Source: Nyssa sinensis (lineage: Eukaryota; Streptophyta; Magnoliopsida; Cornales; Nyssaceae). Taken from it: DNA of 64,000 bases. How positions within the stretch are numbered: position 1 is the stretch's first letter; the number at the start of each line of letters is the position of its first letter. The stretch is taken from positions 13,874,328 to 13,938,327 of the forward strand of contig CM018036.1 in NCBI GenBank assembly GCA_008638375.1. Direction: 5' to 3'. Of the stretch, positions 36,119 to 48,179 are shown in pieces. The translations under genes and the position numbers were made by a program. The notes beneath the pieces were generated by a model that was not told the DNA's origin, searched no databases, and was given only the letters and a program-made list of their open reading frames with translations.

Positions 36119-37206
36119 TACGTGTAAAATAATTAATAGATATTAAAATAAAGATAAATATTTCTTAAAATTACACCAAAAAATACCATTTTTAAAAATT
36201 AATTATCCCTAATTAACTAAACAGTTATCAGTAATCTTAAGTGGTTGAATCAATTGATCTAAGAAACTAAGAATCCTAATTAATTGAATAGAGTCAAATG
36301 CTTAATTAATAATCAATTATGTAATAATTAAATAAAGCAGAAACATAAAACACACAAGAGAGACACCAGATATAAGTGAAAAACTCCTCATCGATTACTA
36401 CAACATAAATTCACTAATAAATCAACTCATTTATAAGATAAAAAAATTGACAAATTTTGTCACTAACCTACCACATGCAATATCCTGTGTAGATTACCGC
36501 TAGCCAACCAATCCCGTTTTCTTCCTTGTTTTGCTCTTGTTTTTCATTTTTTTTATTATTCTTATTCATTTACTACAACAAAGTCTCATACCAATTATAA
36601 ACTGTCTCTGTAGATCTACTCTATCTATGTATAATTGACTATGCAATGATCTAAAATTGTATCCTAAGATACTCTCCAGCAAATTAACAAGAACTCACCA
36701 TGCCTCCGCAAGAAGGAATTATAAATCTGGAATCCACTCGCACAAGATTAAGAAATTTCTCAAATGATTCTATAGTGTTGTATGTCCTCTCTATGTCATG
36801 CAATTCCACTACAAATACTGATTGCAACACTATTTATATAGGCAAGTTCAAACTCTGTACAATTAGGATTAAACAACCAATTCAATTTTTTAATTTAGAA
36901 TTTGTAGTCAAACATGACCTATTCGCATTCAAATGGGTTGTCTCATTCAAACGTGCCAAATTTGAGTTGAAACAAGTTGGGATCTGTTTTTCAGCCTTCG
37001 TTCCCAATTAATTAAAGAAATTAATTAAGAACCTAATGATAATTTTTTAACACAATCCAATGTCACTACGGCCTATAGTCGACTCTAAAAAGAACCTAAG
37101 GTATTTGTAACATAAAATACAAGACCCATTGAAAACCATAGGAAAATGAAATATTAAATGTACACACATCTTATGTATGTAATGAATGTTGTGAGTGTGT
37201 TTATAC
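36119..37206. other. AT-rich spacer
   Basis: A 103-codon frame at 36700-37011 (plus) shows no known domain and biased low-complexity content; not called. No repeat beyond simple A/T runs. Confidence 0.45.
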
Positions 37207-37209
37207 CTT

Positions 37210-37620
37210 CACTACAAAAAAATAGGACTACTAGCAGTGTTCACAAGTGTCGCTAATAATTCATAAATTGTCGCTAAAGATTATTAGCGGCGTTCACCTG
37301 TGTGCCGCAAAAAATGCCACCAATCGTGGTGTTACAAAAACTATTTGTGGCAGTCAAACCGAAATGCTGCTAATAAAGCACTACTAGTGGCATTCTCAAA
37401 CGCCGCTAATAGGTGTCGCTAAAAAAACCAAATAGAATTATGATGAGCCGTGTGCGCCGCTAATAATGAACTATTAGCAGTGCACCCTGTACGCGGCTAG
37501 TAATCTACTATTAGCGACACACACTGTGTACGTCACTAATAGTCTACTTTATCAGTGGCGTACGGTATGCGCCGCTAATAGTCCACTATTAGCCACACAT
37601 TGTGCTCCGCTAATAGCACT
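37210..37620. repeat. Left subterminal region of the CACTA element
   Basis: More than ten degenerate copies of CTATTAGCGGCG or CGCCGCTAATAG in both orientations, often as inverted pairs. In CACTA elements such motifs bind the element's regulatory protein; the role here is inferred from the family. Confidence 0.82.
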
Positions 37621-37974
37621 TTTTACATTTTTTGTACTTGTAATTATTACATTCAACTAATTTTTATTTCACATGTTCAAACCAGTGTCATCAATAATAT
37701 AAGACAATCTTATTTCAAATGATAGAGAAATGAAAATTTTGCCATATACAAAATTTAATTACAAAATAATTCTGAATATAATTAAGTAGAAAATAAAAAA
37801 TTGATCCAAATATATACGTAATGTCTAAACAAAATGATGAAAGAAGTTGTCAACCCCTAGCCCGATACACCTCCACGTCGACACAAAAGTCCATTAATTT
37901 GAAAAAAGAAATTCATAATTAGATCTCAGTAAAAAAAAAAAATTAAGAGAAATTATTAAATTAATTTTTTTTTT
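37621..37974. other. AT-rich stretch between CACTA end and tandem array
   Basis: No feature recognised. Confidence 0.45.
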
Positions 37975-39430
37975 TGCATAAGTTACAAACCGGGCATCTG
38001 AATTGTGTTCTATAAGTTTGAGCACGTATATTAAATTAGTCGTGAGGTGTGTAATCTGATTTGGTGATGGTCTGACCGTTCCTAGGTATTTTGGACAGTC
38101 AAAGGGCCAAAAGGGTCCGTTTTAATCACTTAAGCTCCTTTTTTTTCATAAGTTGTAAATTGGACATTCGAATTGTGTTTTATAAGTTTGAAAACATGTA
38201 TTATATAAGTCGTGAGGTGTGTGATTTGGTTTAGTAGTGGTTTGACTATTTTCGGGCATTTGGGGCGGTTAAAAGGCCAAAATGGACCGTTTTGATCACT
38301 TAAGTCCATTTTTTTGCTTAAGTTGCAAACCGAGCATCCAAATTGTGTTCCGTAAGTTTGAGAACATGTATTATATTAGTCATGAGGTGTGTGTGAGCTA
38401 TTTTGGTGGTGGTTTGACCATTTTCAAGCATTGTTGGGCAGTCAAAGGTCCAAAAGAGACTGTTTTGATCACTTAAATTCCTTTTGTTTTTTGTGTAAAT
38501 TGAAAATCGGGCATCTGAATTGTGTTATGTAAGTTTGAGAACTTGTATTATATTATTCACGGGGCATGTGAGCTGATTTGGTGGTGGTTTGACCATTTCG
38601 GACATTTTGGGCGGTCAAAGGGCCAAAAAGGCCCGTTTTAATCACTTAAATCCTTTTTTTTTTTGCGTAAATTGCAAACCAGGCATCCAAATTGTGTTTC
38701 GTAAGTTCGATCCCATGTATTATATTAGTTGTGAGGCATGTGAGTTGATTTGGTAGTGATTTGACCGTTTTTGGTTATTTTGGGCAGTCAAAGGGCCAAA
38801 AGGGTCCGTTTTAATCACTTAAGTTTTTTTTTTTTATCATAAGTTGCAAACCAGGCATCCGAATTACGTTTTGTAAATTTGAGCACGTGTATTTTATTAG
38901 TCGTGAGGTGAGTGATCTAGTTTGGCAGTGGTTTGACCATTTTCGAGCATGTTAGGCCGTCAAAGGGCTAAATGGGCTCGTTTTAATCACTTAAGTCCCA
39001 TTTTTTTCATAAGTTGTAAACCGGGCATCTGAATTGTGTTCCGTAAGTTTGAGCACGCATATTTTATTAGTCTTGAGGTATGTAATTTTATTTGGTGGTA
39101 GTTTGACCGTTTGCAAATATTTTGGGCTGTCAAAGGGCTAAAAGGGTTCGTTTTGATCATTTAAGTTCCTTTTCTTGCAAAGTTGCAAATCGGGCATCCG
39201 AATTGTATTCTGTAAGTTTAAGCATGTGTAATTTATTAGTTGTGAGGTGTGTGATCTAGTTTGGTGGTGGTTTGAATATTTTCTAGTATTTTGGACTATT
39301 AAAGGGCCAAAATGGCCCGTTTTGATCATTTAACTTCCTTCTTTTACATAAGTTGCAAAAAGGGCATCCAACTTGTGTTCCATAAGTTTGATTACATGTA
39401 TTTTATTAGTTTTGAGGTGTGTGAACTGGA
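37975..39430. repeat. 170-bp tandem array, about nine copies
   Basis: The landmark TTGCAAACCGGGCATCC (with variants) recurs at about 37987, 38157, 38327, 38503, 38676, 38848, 39018, 39187 and 39357, a spacing of 169-176 bp. Each unit also has GTGAGGTGTGTGATC, TGGTGGTTTGACC and TCAAAGGGCCAAAAGG blocks. It begins after the subterminal region and ends close to the stop codon of the transposase remnant. Confidence 0.92.
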
Positions 39431-39468
39431 TATGTAAAATTTTCTATTTCTAACAGATGATGCGACTT

Positions 39469-39681
39469 TTAAACTTTCCAAGATTTAGAAGGGTCGCCCT
39501 GCTGCCATTGTAGTGTCTGCACAATGTCCTCAAGATAGGACAACCTCTGCTCCAGCTCAGTGTTATGGCACTGTGATGCCTCGGCCCTCTGTGTGGCCGC
39601 TTGGAATCTCGCGTCACTGTCCACTGAAGATGATGTCGGTGTCAGCCGAACACCCGATCCTAGGCATCGGACCCATCCATG
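39469..39681 (-). pseudogene. CACTA transposase remnant, C-terminal exon
   Basis: On the minus strand an open frame of about 70 codons runs from the solo-LTR target site to TAA at 39469-39471. It contains SSSVDSDARFQAATQRAEAS and then a leucine-rich probable coiled coil, TELEQRLSYLEDIVQTLQ. This pattern is seen at the end of plant transposases of the Ptta/En/Spm type, a judgement from memory of the family. It continues 42632-43377, from which the solo LTR and its duplicated target separate it. It lies beside the 170-bp array. Confidence 0.7.
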
Positions 39682-39686
39682 CTTCC

Positions 39687-42626
39687 TGTAGAGATCTCAA
39701 AAATGAGGGTAAATTTTTCATTTTTGCCAGTAGGGTACTATTCATGCGCAGTTTTGCTGGTAGGGCATTTACAAGCATCAGTTAAGCATAAGTCATATTT
39801 AGAAGCATATTTTGAGTGTATCATAGAAGAGAAATATGCTTAGAATATTAAAATACACTTCCTGTAAAAATTTGAGCCTGTTCGGAGACAGTTTCAAAAA
39901 TTAGACCAAAAGGGCGTCCGGGTGGCCCGGGTGGATCCGCCCAAACCCGACCACAGGCGAAAATTTATTTTTTTAAAAATTTTCATTTAAAATGATTTTA
40001 AAAACTTTGGTTAAAAAAAAATATCGAATTAAGGCGTTTCAGGACGGGTTGTAGTGTAACGGGGCCCGGATTCATTAAGGGCAAAAGGGTCATTTTGCCC
40101 CCCTTGCCCCTTTACTATAAATAGACCCCTTAGTGTGAGAAAAACTCAGAAATGGGCTGGAGAAGTCGCAGCTTCACGTTCATGGAGAGAAAAGGAGAAA
40201 AAGCCCTAGGTTCTTTAAGCTTCGAGCTTCCAAAACACACTCCTAGGCCGGGATTTTTGCGAAGCTTCCTTCTAGGAAGTTGTTCCTCTCATCAATATCT
40301 ATATTTTCACCAATCAGTTCAGCTGTGCAGCGAACACAACTTCCTCAGTTTGAGAAAAACTATTTAAGGTATGATATTTTGCTAAGTAAGGAATAGGATT
40401 AAGTTTAGGAGTGATTTACATGTTGATTGAATGATTCATGTGTTTATTTGATGTTAAAAAATCACTTAGGATATAGTTGCTTTGAAAACTTAGAGTTGGT
40501 AGTTTAGGTACTTTTGTGTACTTGAGTGTTCTTTGGGAATTTGGAAAAGTGATAAACATAAACCATAACTATAAGTGAAATTCATTGTATTCTAGCTTAG
40601 GTTCATGTAGAAAAAATCTTGTAGTTTGAAAGTTATGATTTATTTAAAGTATTGGTGCTTTATGTATTTTGTAATCTTTGAGAATTTTTCAAAGTGATGA
40701 ACATGTAACTTGTTTATATGTTTGATTCATTGCATTCTAGCTATAGTTCATGTAGAGAAACTTTTATGGTTTGAGAGTTATGATTTTTTCCATGAGTTGG
40801 TGGTTTATAGATTTGTATTTTCTTTGAGAAATTGTTAAAGTAATGAACATGAAACTTGATCATATGCTTAACTCATTGAATTGTGACTTACATTCATGTA
40901 GACAAAGTGTTGTGAATTTGAAGTTATGCTTTACTTTGTGAAAGAGGCATATTTTTAAGTCATACTCCATGTGTTGATGAAATGTTTCATTGAATTGCAT
41001 AATAATGAAATCAAAGCATGTTGGCATAGTGTAAATCCATGGAGGCATGGCATAAGTTGAGCACTTGGTGCTATGCATTATGAGGGTGTAGATCCTGTGG
41101 TGAAAAACCTAAAATTAGCCATTGCATTGGTGCCTGCTTACCCAACGGGAGCGATCTGTGAACAGGTGTTGGTTACTCGACATCCAACGGGAGCGGTCCG
41201 TAAACCGAGACATGGGTGTGGCATAGAGTTGACATGGGTGTGACATAGAGTTTGCATAGGTGCATCACTCGCATTGCCATTGCATTGTACTATTGAATTG
41301 GAAGGCATGTAGATATAAATGTACACTTGCACATGCCACGCCTTAATTTTGTTCCTTACATTAGCATTATGTCATACCAGCAGTTGCGCTGACCCATTCG
41401 TGGGATATCATATTTCAGATGAGGTCCCGGGTGCATGAGATTTGTTTGAGTCTTGAAGAAAGGGGAGGACATGGATCATGTTGAAAATTTGGCCCTTGAG
41501 ACATGTTTTTTAATGTATGGGCATAAGCCCAATTTATTGTATTTAGACTTGGAAAAATTATGGACAATAGGCCTTGGGCCATTTTAAAATGTATAGGTTT
41601 AAGACCCAAATGAATGTATGATATTTTGGTTTAATGTGTATTACATGGATATGTTGAAACTAGTGGATGCATGTTTAAATTCATGAATTGTGGCCACTGA
41701 GTGAGGGTGGGTTAATTATATATTTATGCATATGGATATTGTGAAAACTAGGTGGGAAAAATGCTTAGAAAAACAAAAGAGGTTATGTCCAAATTTTTGG
41801 AAAATTAAAGCATGAGATAAGCGTGTAAAAAACCATTCAAATGGAAGAAATAAATGCCCAAAATAAGGGTTTAGAAACCTTGAAAAAATGGGATAAAAAT
41901 GGGGAAAAAGTGGGCTTGAAAAACTTGGAAAAAAATTCAAAAATGGAAAAATTAGGTTGCAGCCATGAATAGTGTTTTTGTAGAAAACTAGAAAATCAAA
42001 CAGCAGCCCATAGCCCTAACCGTCTGTAACCGCGCCCACACCCACACGCGCACCCGCCTACCCGCCGCGCGCATGCCGCGTGCCTTGCACTCACGCCTGC
42101 TCGCGCCCCGCGCGCATGCCGCCCTGCCCCTACGCGCCGTGCCCTGCTGTTACCCCAAGCGTGGCAGCCTGCTGCACCCCCTGCTGTCCTGTCCCTTTTG
42201 GCCACTTTTTGAGCTATTTTTAGGATAGCTTTTGAGCTATATTATCTACTATTCTAGGCCATGTTTGGCCACATGCTTGGACCATTTTAGGTAGACTTCT
42301 TGACCTGTTTTTGGCACATGCCTTAAGGCATCTTGGGGTCCATTTGGACCAAAATTCTAAGACATTTTTGGGGACATTTTAGGGATGCTTTGGAAGCTAA
42401 TTTTGAATGTGACTCAAACCCTTTTTACTATTAATCGGGAGAGATACTTGGGTTATGTTGGAGAACCATTTTAGTAATGTTAAACAAGTGTTTAACTTTA
42501 ATTCTGGGAATAATTTGAGGAAATAACAAGGGAGATTCAATTAAATCTATTTATTTATCATTTATTTATTTCTTTTAATTTCTGTTCCACTCGGGCCCCG
42601 GGTTCATAGAAATTCGGGGCGTGACA
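39687..42626 (+). mobile_element. Solo LTR of the gypsy family, inserted in the CACTA transposase remnant
   Basis: Starts TGTAGAGATCTC and ends TTCGGGGCGTGACA. It is flanked by perfect 5-bp duplications CTTCC at 39682-39686 and 42627-42631. It is the same LTR family as 15971-18815 but on the opposite strand, with the TATA box, the 41-bp motif (two diverged copies near 41139-41205) and traces of the GGCC minisatellite near its end. No gag, pol, PBS or polypurine tract adjoins it. The GC-rich frame at 41996-42205 is the LTR's leader-like region, not a gene. Confidence 0.93.
40125..40134 (+). promoter_or_regulatory. TATA box of the plus-strand solo LTR
   Basis: CTATAAATAG, in the same context as the TATA box of the other family members (after GCCCCTTTA). 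Confidence 0.7.
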
Positions 42627-42631
42627 CTTCC

Positions 42632-43377
42632 GGCCCAAAATGGCCTTACGTATCTGCTCATCAGTCATTGGGGTCTCTCCCTCGGGGGTCAGCAAGCATA
42701 AATAAGGATATATCCAAGGCCCAAGTCCCTCAATTGTCTTTTCGCCTCATAAAGTGATTTCAGAAAGGTCTCCCCTACAGGTAGCACTGATTTAAACAAT
42801 TGAATGGCCATATTATTAAAGACTTGTTTGTCCATCGATTGATGGTCTTAATATAAAGGAGATTGACAAGAAACTCAAGTGTCGAATACTTCTCACAACC
42901 CAGATATAACAGCTGTCTTCCTTCCCTCAACAAGGGATCCAAAAATATTTCTAATTCTTCAGTATCACTCCTAGGACCTGGACCGCGACTTGCAGTCACA
43001 TCCCTTTGCATGTTCGCCAGTATTTCTTGCAGTCCATCATAACCAAATCTGACATTTTCACCTAAGTCGTCGTCCTCATCATCATCTTCATCCTTACCCA
43101 CCACTCGTATTTCACGTTGTTCCCAATGAAATTCCCAACACCTATACGTCTTGTCCATGTCATACTCGAGTAAGTGCACTCTAGCCTCATCTATGTGCAT
43201 ATAATTTCTATTATTGCACCTCTTACACGGACATCTTATCCTATTGCTCCCATCCACAGATGTGCGAGCAAACTCAATGAAATCCTTAATCCCTTTTACG
43301 TACTCGACCAAATGCTTGCTCTTCAAGTTCATCCAACTCTTATCCATTTTCATCTTCTTAGCACAAGTCAAACACAT
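42632..43377 (-). pseudogene. CACTA transposase remnant, N-terminal domain fused to a C-terminal part
   Basis: The open segment 43377-42775 starts near MDKSWMNL and has the transposase-associated zinc-finger-like domain of En/Spm elements: KDFIEFARTSVDG, IRCPCKRCNNRNY, then HVHL-type and EFHWE phrases. An acidic stretch (DEDDDEDDD) and FLVNLLYIKTIN follow. A frameshift near 42840 leads to LYEAKRQLRDLGLGY. The sequence then jumps to GETPMTDEQIRKAILGR, a phrase of the C-terminal Ptta/En/Spm domain. The catalytic Transposase_21-type region that should lie between is missing. Intact proteins cut the element at its CACTA ends; this remnant cannot. Confidence 0.82.
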
Positions 43378-44564
43378 TACTCATTCTAAATATGAAACAT
43401 GAATCCTAACTTCTCTCTAAAAGGTAGGGTGATCATATCCCATTCAGAAATGCACAATTTACATTACAATCAGCAGCTAGCAACTCATATGCTCGATTCC
43501 ACTCCGAGAAAAATTCAACAACACTACTCCACGGTTCTCCAACTACATAAGATAGATGTTACCACGCCTAAATATATACCCAGAAAACAACAAGAGACCG
43601 TGCCAAAATTTTCATCCACTAGAATCAAGCATTCACTACTGCCTGCCATGTAGATTTATGCATTCTCAAACTGTCCTACTCTGCACAATTCAAGAATCAA
43701 TTTTCATACACAAGAGCTCAATCACTCTTAATTAAGTGACAAGATTCACGAGTGCTGAAAACGACTCCTGAATAGGGTTAAGGTTACATGAATGCAATAA
43801 ATTTTAGGTTACTAAATTAAGGCTTACTTTCCTTATTTTTTTATTTTTTATTTTTGATATTTCATTCTAGTTTTTTACTAATCCAAAAAACTCAATGACA
43901 TTGATTAAATACTCAATGAAATTGAAATTGGTAGTAGTAGCCCAAACTCAAGGACTCTCCACGGGTTTAACTCACTTAATAGCTAAATTCAAGTTCACTA
44001 TGTGGTTTTGTTGGTTCATGTGTGGTATGGTACGTTTGACCCCACGACACAAATCCACTTGTTGGTCTAATATTGTCCAAAGTTGGCATAGAGTCATTTC
44101 ATGAACAAGTGGATCTCTAATGGTTCTAAAAAGTAAATAAGGAGAGGGATAATTTTCACAAGGTGGGTATAAGTTGGTTTTAATTAACTAATGTGGTCAA
44201 ATCATTTCACTTGTCAACAATATTCTTATTATGGTTTTCAATTACATAAAACCAAATTAGGTGTGAAGAGTTGATGCCTTTCACTTGCAAGATCATAAAA
44301 TTTAATTATAATAATTAAGTTAATTGTTGTGTTAAGAATAAATTATAAGGATTCTTGCAGTCAAATTTATTATCTTTGCTATAAAATAATAAGAATAAAT
44401 ATTTTTTCTTTTAGTATTATTATTACACAATTTTATGTATTCATGAGTTTGTTTAGTATTTTAAAATAATGAGTATTTTAAAATTATCATTATATCATTA
44501 TATATTTATCTAGAATACACAAATCAAAATACATACATATAAATTACAATATATACACATATCA
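43378..44564. other. CACTA 5' non-coding region
   Basis: Upstream part of the transposase gene on the minus strand, presumably leader or intron. The short frames at 43399-43653 and 43895-44104 show no domain. It becomes strongly AT-rich towards the nested element. Confidence 0.45.
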
Positions 44565-45369
44565 CACTACAGGAAAAACCACTTTTAGCGACGCTCTAAT
44601 AATAGCTGTAGGCGTCGCTAAATGGTTTTAGCAACGCTTAAGTGGATGTCGCTAGAGGCGTCGCGAATATTCATGTCTCTAATACTATTAGCGACATGCA
44701 AACTTGTGTGCATTGCTAAAGGTAACTATTAGCGACGTTCAAAAGGTGTCGCTAATAATCAGGTGGGGGCGTCGCTAATACTATACATAGGACACAATGT
44801 GCATCGCTAATTGGGACCTTTAGCGACACTCACATGGCGTCAAAAATAGTTTATTGGAAACTATTAGCGACGACTGTTGTGCGTCGCTAATAGTATATTT
44901 ATAGCCACGAATGTGAAGTGTCGCTAAAAACTAATTTTTTTTAGGCTTATTTGGACCTAAATTATTTGTTGTTTTTTTTGTTTTTTTCCTGCTTAAAACC
45001 TGTATCAATCATCTTGATATACAATAATTCGAAACATTCTGAAATGAATACATTAAAAGAAAAATATATTCATATATATATATATATATATATTACTAAT
45101 TACTTACAATTATAAAAGTAGGATTTATCAATAAATACAAAAATAAAAAATTGTCTCAGAAAATGTAACTACAGATGTCCATGAAAAGAAAAAAAAACAA
45201 ATGAGATTAGTAAGTCCTAATGTAGAACAGAAAGACGGCGGCGCAATAATCTCAATCAATCTAAAATAAAGATCAAATGATCTTATATTAGAACACTTAT
45301 TAAATATATATGAACGTAGAATGTGAATATTTTTTTTTTCCATGCATAAATAGTAAGAATGGTATAAAG

Positions 45370-46860
45370 TAGCAGAAGTTGTAAACCAGTGATCCGAACT
45401 GAATTTCGTGAGTTCGTGAAAGTCTATTTTGTAATTTGTGAGGTGTCTGATGGGGTTTCAAGGTAGTTAGGTCGATATCCGGCATTTTAGTCCGTCAAAA
45501 TCCCAAAAATGCGCCTTGTTGAAGCAAAAACTTGAATAAGTTTCAAACCGGGCATCCGAACTAAGTGTCATAAGTTTGTGCGAGTCTATTTTATCATTTT
45601 TGAGGTGTGTGATGGGGTTTTGGGGTCAGTGGGCCGATACCCGGCATTTTGGTCCGTAAAAACCCCAAATTGGGCCTTTTTAGAGCAGAAACTTGCATAA
45701 GTTTCAAACCAGGCATCCGAACTAAGTGCCATAAGTTCGTGCAAGTCTATTTTATCATTTTTGAGGTGTGTGATGGGGTTCGGGGTCTGTAGCACGATAT
45801 CCGGCATTTTGGTCCGTCAAAATCCTAAAATGGGCCTTTTTAAAGTAGAAACTTGCATAACTTTCAAACCAGGCATCCAAATTAAGTGTCGTAAGTTCAT
45901 GCAAATCTATTTTATCATTGAGGTGTGTGATGGGTTTCAAGGTCAATAAGCCGATATCCGACATTTTGGTCCATAAAAAATGGGCCTTTTGGAGCAGAAA
46001 CTTGTATAAGTTTCAAACCGATGATCCAAATCAAGTGTTGTAAGATCATGTAAGTCTATTTTATCATCTTTGAGGTGTGTGATAGGGTTTTGGGGTCGGT
46101 AGGGCGATTTCCGGTATTTTGGTCCATCAAAACCTCAAAATAGGCCCTTTTGGAGCAGAAACTTGCATAAGTTTCAAACCGGGCATCCGAACTAAGTGTC
46201 GTAAGTTATTACAACTCTATTTTATCATTTGTGAGCTGTGTGATGGGGTTTCAGGGTCGTTAGGCCGATATCCAGCATTTTGGTCCGTCAAAACTCCAAA
46301 ATAGGCCTTTTTAGAGCAGAAACTTGCATAAGTTTCAAATTGGGCATCCGAACTGAGTGCTTTAAGTTCGTGCAAGTCTATTTTATCATTTTTGAGGTGT
46401 GTAATAAGGTTTTGGGGTTGGTAAGCCGATATCTAACATTTTGGTTTGTTAAAACCCTAAAATGGGCCTTTTTGGAGTAGAAACTTGTATAAATTTCAAA
46501 CCGAGCATCCGAATGGAGTGTCGTAAGTTCGTTAAAGTCTATTTTATCATTTGTGAGGTGTGTGATGGGGTTTTGGGGTCAGTAAGCCGATATCCGGCAT
46601 TTTGGTCCTTAAAAACCCCAATTTGGGCCTTTTTGGAGCAAAAACTTGCATAAGTTTCAAACCGGGCATCTGAACCGAGTGTCGTAAGTTCATGCATGTC
46701 TATTTTATAATTTCTGAGGTGTCTTATAGGGTTGGAGTGAAAATTTTCATAAGTTTTAAACAATCATTAGAACCGATGAAATTAAGTAAGTTCGTGCAAG
46801 TCTATTTTCATATTTAAAGTGTCATGCGGTTTCTAGGCCATTAGGCCAAAATCTGATTTT
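45370..46860. repeat. 161-bp tandem array, nine to ten copies
   Basis: The landmark AAACCGGGCATCCGAAC (with variants) recurs at 45383, 45545, 45706, 45866, 46015, 46176, 46337, 46498, 46659 and 46758. The spacing is mostly 160-162 bp; one unit is 149 bp and the last is shortened. Other shared blocks are GTGAGGTGTGTGATGGGG, GGCCGATATCCGGCATTTTG and AAAATGGGCCTTTT. The frames it contains repeat the same peptide and are not genes. Confidence 0.93.
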
Positions 46861-46947
46861 TTTTTTTATGTAACATTTTCTATAAATAATAAGTCCACTA
46901 AAGTAATTAATTTAAAAAACTTACTAAGGCTGAACAGAGCCTCCTTA

Positions 46948-47210
46948 CTAGCTGAGGAATGTCTGCATAAGAGTCTCTAGCTGGGTCATGCAAGCGTTGA
47001 GGCCTATCACCATCTGCTCCAACTGTGCATTCCGTCTCTCAGCTGCCTCAGCAAGAATAAAAACCTTAGTAATGATGCAAGATTTTTAAAAAATATAAAA
47101 ATTAAACCATGAATCATTACTCTAACTAAATATTGTGAAGAGAGAGAGAGAAAGAGAGAGAGTTACTGTGTTGAGTGAAAAGTCATCGTCGCCGATTGGG
47201 CCATTCATCG
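46948..47210 (-). pseudogene. Transposase-derived exon fragments of the small CACTA
   Basis: On the minus strand 47208-47152 reads MNGPIGDDDFSLNT, preceded without a stop by the basic RFRKRRRTHLA. After a GA-rich non-coding gap, 47060-46951 gives AEAAERRNAQLEQMVIGLNA and then LETLMQTFLS before a stop at 46948-46950. The layout (polar stretch, then a leucine-rich coiled coil at the end) parallels 39469-39681 in the host element, also next to a long tandem array. Only these end parts of the gene are left. Confidence 0.55.
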
Positions 47211-47669
47211 TTATCGCCAAATGTGTCCTACGTCGCTTTCGGAACCGTGCTTGGGGAGTGAGAGTGATAGATTGAGAGGGAGAAGAATTAGGGATCAAAA
47301 CAGAGAGAAAAAGAAGAAACCAGGGGTCGCGATTGCGCTATAAATAGGGGACTTTTTAGTGACGCACTGTAAGCGTCGCTAAAAAGTCCTTATGCGTCAC
47401 AAAACAACCATAACACGATGTCATTCTACTAATCAAACTATTAGCGACACTCACATGTGCGTCGCTAACTTTTGGCGATGCACACGTGCGTCACTAATAA
47501 AGTCTTGTCTGTCGCCAAAAGATTCACGCCTATTTTTTTCACACGAGAAAGCCCTTTTTTGTTGCTTTTTAGCGACGCACGTGGTGTACGTCGCTAATAC
47601 TGTCTTTTTGTGACGCTTATTGTGCATCGCAAATAAGGTGCGTCGCAAAAAATATAATTTTTTGTAGTG

Positions 47670-47890
47670 TCATAATACACACATCAAAATATACACACAT
47701 ATAAACCACAATATATACATACACAAATCACAATATACACACATATAAATCAGAAGATATATCTACACATCATAATACACACACAAATCACAGTATAAAC
47801 ACACACAAATATATCATAATATACACATAAATCACGATATACACACACAAATAACATTATACACACACAGATACAAATATATACATACAC
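47670..47890. repeat. Degenerate ACACA/ATATA minisatellite
   Basis: Irregular copies of about 25-35 bp of the form ACACACAAATCACAATATAC. The same sequence is on the other side of the nested CACTA (about 44506-44564), so that element inserted into this array. Confidence 0.75.
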
Positions 47891-48179
47891 TATAATACTT
47901 TAAAGTTTGGAGAGAGGGAGTGAGAGAATACCAAGTTTAGAGAGAGAAACACGAAGAAAGAATAAAAGGGCATACGCCGGTCGGCAGTGATTAGTGAGGG
48001 CGACGGCTGGTCGGCAGTGATCGGCGAGGGTGGCAGCTCGTCGACAATAGACGACAAAGAGATATAGAGAGAGAAAGAGAGCAAGAGAGAGAGAGAGAGA
48101 GCCAGTGTGCGTGAGAAAAGAGAGAGATCACGAATTGGGGTTATAGCAGGACTTATTGGAGGCACATAGTATGAGTTGC
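47891..48179 (-). other. GA-rich leader of the large CACTA transposase gene
   Basis: AGAGAGAG tracts (for example 48082-48104) and repeats of GGTCGGCAGTGAT at 47978 and 48010. The position beyond the N-terminal remnant and a similar GA-rich stretch in the nested element (47140-47160) suggest a 5' leader or promoter; inferred. Confidence 0.45.

Larger units (their letters stand above)
44565..47669 (-). mobile_element. Second CACTA transposon, 3.1 kb, nested in the first
   Basis: Ends CACTACAGGAAAAACC (left) and TTTTTTGTAGTG (right, inverse CACTACAAAAAA). A perfect 3-bp duplication TCA flanks it (44562-44564, 47670-47672). Both subterminal parts (44571-44935 and 47340-47660) are filled with TAGCGACG and CGTCGCTAA motifs. 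Inside are a 161-bp tandem array and two short transposase-like pieces. The rest of the transposase is absent, so it is a non-autonomous derivative. Its ends, motifs and layout show that it is related to the host element. Confidence 0.92.

Noticed and set aside
36700..37011. 103-codon plus-strand frame
   Set aside because: No domain, unusual low-complexity composition and no splice or promoter context; treated as chance.
37975..39430. Regularly spaced repeats that could suggest a CRISPR array
   Set aside because: The full 170-bp unit is repeated, not short repeats with unique spacers, and the locus lies inside a plant CACTA element. The same holds for 45370-46860.
41996..42205. Ala/Arg-rich minus-strand frame
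   Set aside because: It lies within the solo LTR in its GC-rich segment, matches the equivalent segments of other LTRs and has no domain.
43399..43653. 84-codon frame opposite the transposase region
   Set aside because: It lies in the non-coding upstream part of the CACTA gene and has no recognisable features.
45586..46763. Series of similar 60-75 codon frames on both strands
   Set aside because: They repeat one peptide per 161-bp unit, with no start signals or coding bias of their own.
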